Assembly (NCBI GenBank): GCA_018434075.1
Contig: JAHDQA010000052.1
Span: 1-64,000, forward strand
Direction of reading: 5' to 3'
Length of the DNA: 64,000 bases
Origin: Tissierellaceae bacterium
GTDB lineage: Bacteria; Bacillota; Clostridia; Tissierellales; Tissierellaceae
This document shows positions 58,086-64,000 of the stretch, piece by piece; position 1 is the stretch's first letter, and each line of letters starts with the position of its first letter. Both the position numbers and the translations under genes were made by a program. The notes beneath the pieces were generated by a model. The model had not been told where the DNA came from. It was given only the letters and a program-made list of their open reading frames with translations, and ran no database searches.

Positions 58086-58511
58086 TTACTCCCATTTGTA
58101 TATATGATCACAGTACACACATTTATAAGTTGCATTTTGTTCATCTACTAGCTTAAATCTATGTGTTATTTCTCTTTCTACAGTAGTTATACATCGAGGA
58201 TTTTTGCACTTTATTATGTCTTCAACGTATTCAGGCATAGCCAATTTAATCTTATCAATTATTTTTTCATTTTCTATTATATTAACAGTGATGTTAGGAT
58301 CTAAAAATCCTAATACATTCAAGTCAATGTCTATTGTATTTTCAATCTTTATTATGTCTTTTCTCCCATATTTTTTGCTTGATGCATTCATTATCAAAGC
58401 CACAGTGTAATCTGCTTTATCCAATTTTAAATATTCGAATATTTTTAGCCCCATTCCTGGTCTTATATGGTCTATGACAATTCCTTTTTTTATACTTGTT
58501 ATTTCTAGCAT
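58086..58511 (-). CDS. pyrI: Aspartate carbamoyltransferase regulatory subunit
   Basis: A 141-aa allosteric regulatory chain. The N-terminal nucleotide-binding domain has [13 protein letters not shown]. The C-terminal zinc domain holds two CxnC pairs (CKNPRC and CVYC). With pyrB it forms a CTP-sensitive enzyme, unlike B. subtilis, which has no PyrI. The genes are adjacent with no gap. Confidence 0.97.
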   Translation of the reverse strand: MLEITSIKKGIVIDHIRPGMGLKIFEYLKLDKADYTVALIMNASSKKYGRKDIIKIENTIDIDLNVLGFLDPNITVNIIENEKIIDKIKLAMPEYVEDIIKCKNPRCITTVEREITHRFKLVDEQNATYKCVYCDHIYKWE

Positions 58512-59432
58512 TTATCTTACCCCCAATAGCTTTGCAATAAGTCCCATTCTTACGAACATGCCATTTTTAACTTGCCTAAAATACCAAGCTCTTTTGTCAT
58601 CATCAACTTCTATTTTTATTTCATTTACTCTTGGGAGTGGGTGTAGTATAGCAAGGTTTTCTTTTGCATTTTTTAATTTTTCCAGATCCAATATATAGCT
58701 GTCTTTTAGTCTAACGTAATCTGCCTCATTGAAAAATCTTTCTTTTTGAACTCTTGTCATATAGAGAACGTCTAATTTGTCAATGACATTTTCAAGTCTT
58801 TCTTCTTCTTTAAAATTTATGTTTTTTCTTTTCAAATCTTCTTTTAAGTAATCGGGGATTTGTAATTCATGAGGTGAAATTAGAACAAAGTCTACATTTT
58901 CATATCTAGACATTGCTTTCAGAAGTGAATGTACTGTTCTACCAAATTTTAAGTCTCCACAACAGCCGATTGTGAGATTGTCTAATCTCTTGTGTGCATC
59001 TAAAATCGTGAATAAATCTGTTAAAGTTTGAGTAGGGTGTTGATGTCCACCATCTCCTGCGTTTATCAGTGGAACCGGGCAATACTCTACTCCGTGAATT
59101 GGAGCCCCTTCATTTGGATGTCTCATGGCTATAATATCTGCATAAGCACCAACAGTTCTCAATGTATCCGCTAAACTCTCTCCTTTCGCTACAGAAGAAG
59201 AGCCTGGCTCCGAAAAACCGATTACTTGGCCACCCAATCTAAGCATGGCGGCTTCAAAGCTAAATCTAGTTCTCGTGCTAGGCTCATAAAATAAAGTAGC
59301 TAGGATTTTACCATGACAAATGTCGCTAAAATCCTTTTCGTTTTCAATTATTTTTTGAGTTAATTCAAAGATGCTTTCTAATTCTTCCAAAGTAAAGTCA
59401 TCTGGGTCTATTAGATTTCTTCCTTTTAACAT
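58512..59432 (-). CDS. pyrB: Aspartate carbamoyltransferase catalytic subunit
   Basis: A 306-aa enzyme that makes carbamoyl aspartate. Carbamoyl phosphate binds at [25 protein letters not shown] and [10 protein letters not shown] follow. It is the first gene of the pyrBICFKDE operon, behind a PyrR attenuator. carAB, which would supply carbamoyl phosphate, and pyrR are not in the window. Confidence 0.97.
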   Translation of the reverse strand: MLKGRNLIDPDDFTLEELESIFELTQKIIENEKDFSDICHGKILATLFYEPSTRTRFSFEAAMLRLGGQVIGFSEPGSSSVAKGESLADTLRTVGAYADIIAMRHPNEGAPIHGVEYCPVPLINAGDGGHQHPTQTLTDLFTILDAHKRLDNLTIGCCGDLKFGRTVHSLLKAMSRYENVDFVLISPHELQIPDYLKEDLKRKNINFKEEERLENVIDKLDVLYMTRVQKERFFNEADYVRLKDSYILDLEKLKNAKENLAILHPLPRVNEIKIEVDDDKRAWYFRQVKNGMFVRMGLIAKLLGVR

Positions 59433-59465
59433 GTTACTCCTCCTTTTTCACCTGAAGGATGCGTT

Positions 59466-59531
59466 AAAATAAAAGCCTTCTATTAAGTTATAAGAAGGCT
59501 CGTCCGCTCTCCTTTCTAACCTCTCTGGATT
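59466..59531 (-). promoter_or_regulatory. PyrR-type attenuator of the pyr operon
   Basis: The minus-strand leader contains AATCCAGAGAGGTT (59518-59531), the conserved PyrR-binding loop, followed by a terminator hairpin (AGCCTTCT and AGAAGGCT, 59474-59500) and a T-rich tract. UMP-bound PyrR would hold the anti-antiterminator and allow termination. Confidence 0.88.
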
Positions 59532-59555
59532 AGATTAAAGGTATTTATTTATTTT

Positions 59556-59584
59556 AAAATATCATAGTCTGAGATAATTATCAA
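59556..59584 (-). promoter_or_regulatory. Promoter of the pyr operon
   Basis: TTGATA (59579-59584) and TATTTT (59556-59561) on the minus strand with a 17-base spacer, upstream of the PyrR leader. Confidence 0.55.
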
Positions 59585-59591
59585 CAACTAT

Positions 59592-60235
59592 TTATAAAAT
59601 ATCAAAATTCAAATTTGACAAATTATCTACAGCAATATCAGCAACTCTAGTTATTTTGTCCCAATCTGAAATATTTGTTGGATCTTTTACAGCTACTACT
59701 TTTATTCCCAATTTCTTAGCTGTCTCCATAGAATGTAGCGCATCTTCAAATAGAAATACATCTTTGGTTTCCAATTTCAATCTATCAATTAAGATTTTAA
59801 AAAAATGGATGTCATATTTTTCAAATCCAACGTTGCCACAAGTTTGAACGAAATCAAAATACTCATAAATCCCAATCTCTTAATTGCTGGAAGTAAAAGT
59901 TTCTCTTCAGTAGCTGTGGCTAAACACAATGTTGACCCGTTAGCTTTTAAATATTGAAGTAATTCTAAAGCCCCGTCCTTAAGCTCTACATTGTTCTCAT
60001 AAAAGCGTTTAAGTATATTCTCCATCTCAAAATTAATTTCATCTGCAGATTCCTTTAAATTAAACTCTTCTTTTATAATTGATGACGCTTCTTTAAGACT
60101 GTATGGCTTTAACTGTTCTCTAATGTTTTCGGGAGGATTTATCCCCTTAGACAATAGATAATCATAAGGCAATCTATCCCATACCCACATAGAATCAATT
60201 AATGTGCCATCCAAATCAAAACAATATCCCTTCAA
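59592..60235 (-). pseudogene. HAD-family phosphatase, interrupted by a frameshift
   Basis: A beta-phosphoglucomutase-like HAD hydrolase. The N-terminal part has CFDLDGTLIDSMWVW and LCLATATEE; the C-terminal part (KLETKDVFLFEDALHS) is in another frame. The frames join at the CCC run 59871-59873 (GGG in the coding strand). One added base gives ...KRLG-IYEYFDFVQTCGNVGFEKYD and an intact protein of about 214 residues. The second break of this kind in the window is in the alanine symporter gene. Real inactivation or a homopolymer error are both possible. Confidence 0.87.
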
Positions 60236-60245
60236 TAAATCACCT

Positions 60246-61796
60246 CTATTCCCAATTCAGCAAAGCTTTTTTAGCTGATTTTACAACCCTAATGGTAATA
60301 GCTACTGTGACTATCAAAATTAGCCAAGGACCAAACCATGCGATAGCTTTAAACCATAATTTCGTATTTTTATCAATATAATCTAACATTACAAATGGTA
60401 TTATTGAACCTAGTCCAAATAAAAAGGATGTAAATTGTATTGATATGCTCTCTCTAAAGTTGAGTTTTACTGCTGGACCATTAAAGTCTCTGTTAGGATC
60501 CTTTAAAAATATATATAATCCAAAATATGATGAAAATAACAATACTGCGATCATTGGGATGATACTTAAAAACATGATAGGATTTAATCCGATTCCAAAA
60601 TATGAAACTATTAAAACTATTAAATATACTAAAGTATATATCGCAGTAGGAATCAGCGCTTTAACCCTAAGTATAAAATTGTCATCAACAGGTAAGAGTA
60701 TTATAAGTGGCCATGTTTTTCTTTCTACACTCATCAATTGCATGCTTAAATTTGAGGTATACATCGATGCGAATAAAGCTACAAACATAGCACCACTTAA
60801 AAATTGCTTATTTATCAAAAGCATGATTATCGGAAATATAATCGCATAAGCAATTCCAAACAAATTCTGTGGATTTCTAAAAGTCAATCTCAATTCTTTG
60901 TTTATTACATGGTGTTTTGAAACGCTAACTCCTTTAGCTTTTTTAGTTTTACCTCTGCCACTTTCTAATGCAAAATGGCTAGAATTCTTATATATAAAAT
61001 ATCCCAAAATGCATATTGTCAAAATAACTATCCCAAAAACTCTAATGTCTAGGTTTACAAGATACATAAACCAATTTATCGGCAACAAATATGAATAATT
61101 CCCATGAATTATTCCAAAAAATGAGTTAAAACTATTTAATATGTCTTGAGGCGAAGCTTCCATTTGCTTAGGAATTAAATTCATTAGTACTACATAGCCG
61201 ATTATGCTGACATATAAAAATATTTGTGAAATAGTTTTAGCACTTGATTTTGTCATTATCCTAGCAAAAAACGAGCCTAACAATAATGATAAAAATAGCA
61301 AAAATACTATAAAAAGTAGTATAGCTATGATGCTAAGAACTATATTTACTTTTAGTAATAGAGCATATGATATCCCTACTACAACAAGCATTGCAAGTGG
61401 AATCATTCCCATTGACAATCCCATAAGGGATTTAAATATAAAAATACTTGATTTTCTAATTGGCAATGTAAATAAAAACTCTAAATCCTCTGATTCATAT
61501 ATATTGAATACCATACTTGGCACCAATGTTAATACAGCCATAAGTCCAAATGTGAGCGGATAAATAAACATATAAATGTCAAATAAATATCCCTCATAAT
61601 CTAAACCTAGACTAGACAGCGGAATCATAAAAGCCTTGCCTATTTGGTAAAAGGCAAATCCTAAAGGGACAGTAATGGAAAGCATTACAATTATTGATAT
61701 AACCCATCCTAAAGCACCAGTATAGCTTATCTTGCTATTCTTATTGGGTTTTGTAATTTTAGATGCGTATTTGTTTAATAGTAAAAACTCTCTCAT
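60246..61796 (-). CDS. ABC-2 type transporter permease
   Basis: A 516-aa membrane protein with about 12 hydrophobic segments and no ATP site. It contains ESEDLEFLFTLPIRKSSIF, a sequence typical of large ABC-2 permeases. It follows the ATPase gene by one base, so the two form an export system. The cargo is not predicted. Confidence 0.85.
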   Translation of the reverse strand: MREFLLLNKYASKITKPNKNSKISYTGALGWVISIIVMLSITVPLGFAFYQIGKAFMIPLSSLGLDYEGYLFDIYMFIYPLTFGLMAVLTLVPSMVFNIYESEDLEFLFTLPIRKSSIFIFKSLMGLSMGMIPLAMLVVVGISYALLLKVNIVLSIIAILLFIVFLLFLSLLLGSFFARIMTKSSAKTISQIFLYVSIIGYVVLMNLIPKQMEASPQDILNSFNSFFGIIHGNYSYLLPINWFMYLVNLDIRVFGIVILTICILGYFIYKNSSHFALESGRGKTKKAKGVSVSKHHVINKELRLTFRNPQNLFGIAYAIIFPIIMLLINKQFLSGAMFVALFASMYTSNLSMQLMSVERKTWPLIILLPVDDNFILRVKALIPTAIYTLVYLIVLIVSYFGIGLNPIMFLSIIPMIAVLLFSSYFGLYIFLKDPNRDFNGPAVKLNFRESISIQFTSFLFGLGSIIPFVMLDYIDKNTKLWFKAIAWFGPWLILIVTVAITIRVVKSAKKALLNWE

Positions 61797-61797
61797 A

Positions 61798-62556
61798 TTA
61801 AAGTGCCTCCACTATGTCAACTACATCCTCGTTGCCTGTCAATTCTAAGAAAAGATCTTCTAGGCTTGTGTTTCCTTCTTTACTCAATGCCCTTAATTCC
61901 TCTAAGTTGCCTTCTGCAATTAATTTCCCTTCATTTATAATCCCTATTCTATCACACATCTTTTCAGCAATCTCTAGCACGTGTGTAGTAATAAATACGG
62001 TAGAACCTTTTTGAGCAATCTTAGTAAGTAAATCTTTTAGTAGTCTTGCTGATCTTGCATCTAAGCCTACTGTAGGCTCATCTAAAAACATCACTCTTGG
62101 TTCTCTCATTAGCACTGAAATTAGCATCAATTTTTGTTTCATCCCATGAGAATAATCGCCAATGTAATCATTTAAATAATCTACACCAAACGCATTTGTT
62201 AGTTCTTCTAACTTTGCTATTGTTTCTTTTTTATCTAGCTGATAAATTCCGATTATAAAATCTAAAAATTCATTTCCTCTCAAGCCTTCATATAATTTGG
62301 GCTCATCTGGAATGACTCCTATCATTTTCTTTATCTCAATTTCTTTATCATTTAGAGGCAATCCACAAATGTAAACTTCGCCTTCCGATGGCTTTAGTGT
62401 ACCCGTGAGCATCCTTATAGTAGTGGTTTTACCTGCTCCATTAGGCCCTAAAAATCCATATATTTCGCCCTTTTTAACATCTAAATTAATCTTGTCAACT
62501 GCGAGATAATCCCCAAACTTCTTTGATAAATTTACTGACTTTACATATGTTTCCAT
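61798..62556 (-). CDS. ABC transporter ATPase
   Basis: A 252-aa ATPase with Walker A GPNGAGKTT, signature YSHGMKQKL, Walker B VMFLDEPTVGLD and the switch His in TTHVLE. It pairs with the downstream permease. The start METYVKSVN is taken because TGGAGGATA precedes it. Confidence 0.92.
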   Translation of the reverse strand: METYVKSVNLSKKFGDYLAVDKINLDVKKGEIYGFLGPNGAGKTTTIRMLTGTLKPSEGEVYICGLPLNDKEIEIKKMIGVIPDEPKLYEGLRGNEFLDFIIGIYQLDKKETIAKLEELTNAFGVDYLNDYIGDYSHGMKQKLMLISVLMREPRVMFLDEPTVGLDARSARLLKDLLTKIAQKGSTVFITTHVLEIAEKMCDRIGIINEGKLIAEGNLEELRALSKEGNTSLEDLFLELTGNEDVVDIVEAL

Positions 62557-62638
62557 AAAAATATCCTCCATAAATTTATTTTACTAGTTCATTATACTGC
62601 TAAAATAAATTTTTAACAAATCATTTCCATAATTAAAA

Positions 62639-62815
62639 TTACTTATCCTTAATAGCTCCACCAACTAATCCAATTAGAGCAAATAATGTATAATACCCAG
62701 CACTCGTAATCTCTATTTTAAAAAGTTCATTTAACCCTTGAATTATCATACTATCAATTCCAAAAAACGACAAAATCCAAGCTACTAATATTCCGATTAA
62801 AAATCCACCTAACAT
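62639..62815 (-). CDS. Small membrane protein, 58 residues
   Basis: This short frame is easy to overlook. It starts with ATG at 62815 behind GGGGGAA and encodes 58 residues with two hydrophobic segments (LGGFLIGILVAWILSFF and YYTLFALIGLVGGA), ending AIKDK. It lies between the lipoprotein and ABC genes on the same strand. I do not recognise a family. It may assist the ABC exporter. Confidence 0.65.
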   Translation of the reverse strand: MLGGFLIGILVAWILSFFGIDSMIIQGLNELFKIEITSAGYYTLFALIGLVGGAIKDK

Positions 62816-62840
62816 TGATATTCCCCCATTTCATTGCGAT

Positions 62841-63548
62841 TTATATGGTCCATTCTCCGTGTACTATACCAACTAAGTACCATACTCCGTCCATTTTTTC
62901 GTAGACAAGTCTTAAGCTTCTCCAATCCATGCCTTCATATTCAGATTCAAACCCTGGGAAATGAAATTCAATATAATATGCATCTGGGTAAGCTTCCGAT
63001 ATATTGTTTTGGCTGTTCCCTTTTCCAATTGAGTAATTATTGCCTATCATCTGAGCATTTGCAAAATCAACATCATATATAAATCTATCAAAGTACTCAC
63101 TAAAGGTCATGATGATAGGTTCTCCAGATCCGTCAAATGACCCCCATGTATATGTTTGTGTATCTTCTAAAAAATTAGCTATTCTATCTTTTGTAAAAAC
63201 TAAATCATTTTGCAAATCAATATATTCGTATGGTGTAAATCTGACACCCATTAAAGGATGAACTACACTAGCTAATCCTTCCATATCTTCATTTTTTAAA
63301 TAGTTTACTGTTTCTAACGCTCTTAGCAGCACTTCATTATTTTTATATTTATCCATATTGTTAATTTCTTCTAATTTTTGTTCCAAATCTTTAATTTTAT
63401 TGTTTAATTCTTCAACTTTTGCGTTTAACTGGCTTATTTCTTCATCTTTTTTAGCAAGCTCCTCTTCTGATTGATTATTAGAGCATCCTGTTAGTAAAAG
63501 AATTGTCATTAAAAATACAACGAATAAATAACTTCTATTTTTAATCAT
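62841..63548 (-). CDS. Lipoprotein with N-terminal coiled coil
   Basis: A 235-aa lipoprotein. The signal ends in the lipobox LLLTGC. It is followed by a long heptad-rich coiled coil (LAKKDEEISQLNAKVEELNN and beyond, to about residue 68). The C-terminal domain (VVHPLMGVRFTPYEYIDL, ending KMDGVWYLVGIVHGEWTI) looks like a globular extracytoplasmic domain found with other clostridial lipoproteins. No enzyme motif is seen. Confidence 0.82.
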   Translation of the reverse strand: MIKNRSYLFVVFLMTILLLTGCSNNQSEEELAKKDEEISQLNAKVEELNNKIKDLEQKLEEINNMDKYKNNEVLLRALETVNYLKNEDMEGLASVVHPLMGVRFTPYEYIDLQNDLVFTKDRIANFLEDTQTYTWGSFDGSGEPIIMTFSEYFDRFIYDVDFANAQMIGNNYSIGKGNSQNNISEAYPDAYYIEFHFPGFESEYEGMDWRSLRLVYEKMDGVWYLVGIVHGEWTI

Positions 63549-63651
63549 TATAAACTCCTCCTACCTTATTTATAACTCTTTATATACCTTTACCCATTAT
63601 GATCATAATTAAGATTATTTTTATTTATAGCTCAAACAACTTGGTACACTA

Positions 63652-64000
63652 CTAATCTTTTACAATATATCCCTTATTGTAAGCATCTTCCAACATATAT
63701 AAAACAAATTCCCACAGTTCTTTAGAGCTATATTTTACTGGTTCAATTCTCTTGTATATGTCTTTTTTTGAAACACTATATTCTTTCCATGTGCCTCCGC
63801 CATTATTGTAATTATTTAACATGGGTTGAAGTCTATCCATAGATGCTGAAAATCTAGCTTCCGGGGTTTCCATAGCTTCAAATTCTTCCCATAAAGCTTT
63901 GAATTCTTCCCCTTTATCTTCTGCTAATAAGCCAAATATCTTTTCTGCTGCCCTCTCTTCTCTATCTTTTTTATCTCCATTTGATACTTTGTCATAGCAA
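63652..64000 (-). CDS. HD-domain hydrolase, C-terminal part (runs off the window)
   Basis: The open frame continues past the right edge, so only the last 116 residues are visible. They read DKVSNGDKKDREERAAEKIF, then EEFEAMETPEARFSASMDRL and WKEYSVSKKDIYKR. This matches the C-terminal part of HD-domain proteins of the YfbR-like (HD_3) group, some of which dephosphorylate deoxynucleotides. The catalytic HD motif would lie outside the window. Confidence 0.85.
   Translation of the reverse strand, partial: CYDKVSNGDKKDREERAAEKIFGLLAEDKGEEFKALWEEFEAMETPEARFSASMDRLQPMLNNYNNGGGTWKEYSVSKKDIYKRIEPVKYSSKELWEFVLYMLEDAYNKGYIVKD

Overview
This window is AT-rich DNA from a low-GC, Gram-positive, amino-acid-fermenting anaerobe. 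A clostridial relative in the Tissierellia/Clostridia range is the best guess. The main evidence is a selenocysteine-containing glycine reductase operon behind a tandem glycine riboswitch, a CggR-controlled lower-glycolysis operon, a PyrR-type pyr attenuator, a membrane pyrophosphatase and a CsaB-type surface polysaccharide cluster. Species cannot be named from this sequence alone. Every gene I support lies on the minus strand, so the window probably sits on one replichore arm with minus as the leading strand. In transcription order the genes run from 64000 down to 1.

From the right edge: a partial HD-domain hydrolase, a coiled-coil lipoprotein, a 58-aa membrane protein (62639-62815), an ABC-2 type exporter (ATPase plus permease) and a frameshifted HAD phosphatase. 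Next come a PyrR-type attenuator and pyrB-pyrI-pyrC-pyrF-pyrK-pyrD-pyrE (59432-53831). An AcpS-NnrD fusion, alr and a MazF-like toxin with an unusual small partner follow. A surface-polymer cluster (50566-45374) holds a secreted protein, a GNAT, a PIG-L deacetylase, a glycosyltransferase-CsaB fusion and a TagA-family transferase. It is followed by transketolase, a Cof-type phosphatase, trmL and a Na/Pi cotransporter.

The centre (40340-32700) is the glycine reductase operon: sigma-A-like promoter, tandem glycine riboswitch, terminator, trxB-trxA-grdE-grdA-grdB-grdC-grdD, terminator. grdA and grdB each contain one in-frame UGA read as selenocysteine. Downstream lie rpoN and then cggR-gap-pgk-tpiA-gpmI-eno with a CggR-like operator. 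A zinc-uptake set (znuA-znuC-znuB-zur) follows behind a consensus promoter overlapped by a perfect 49-bp palindrome. Glycolysis supplies ATP and reducing equivalents, and glycine reductase uses thioredoxin-delivered electrons to make acetyl phosphate.

The left part carries secG, the membrane pyrophosphatase and a three-gene set (alpha/beta hydrolase, membrane-anchored MurF-like ligase, D-Ala-D-Ala ligase). Then come rnr, smpB, tmRNA, a GIY-YIG gene bracketed by perfect 27-bp inverted repeats, and an AddB/AddA pair in which both subunits appear to have Fe-S nuclease domains. The window ends with a frameshifted alanine/glycine:cation symporter gene and a GNAT-larE-larB-larC operon for the nickel-pincer cofactor.

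The least explained items are the membrane MurF-like/Ddl/hydrolase trio, the GIY-YIG inverted-repeat cassette, the double Fe-S AddAB, and the protein encoded just before MazF. I saw no CRISPR array, prophage or insertion sequence with a transposase.
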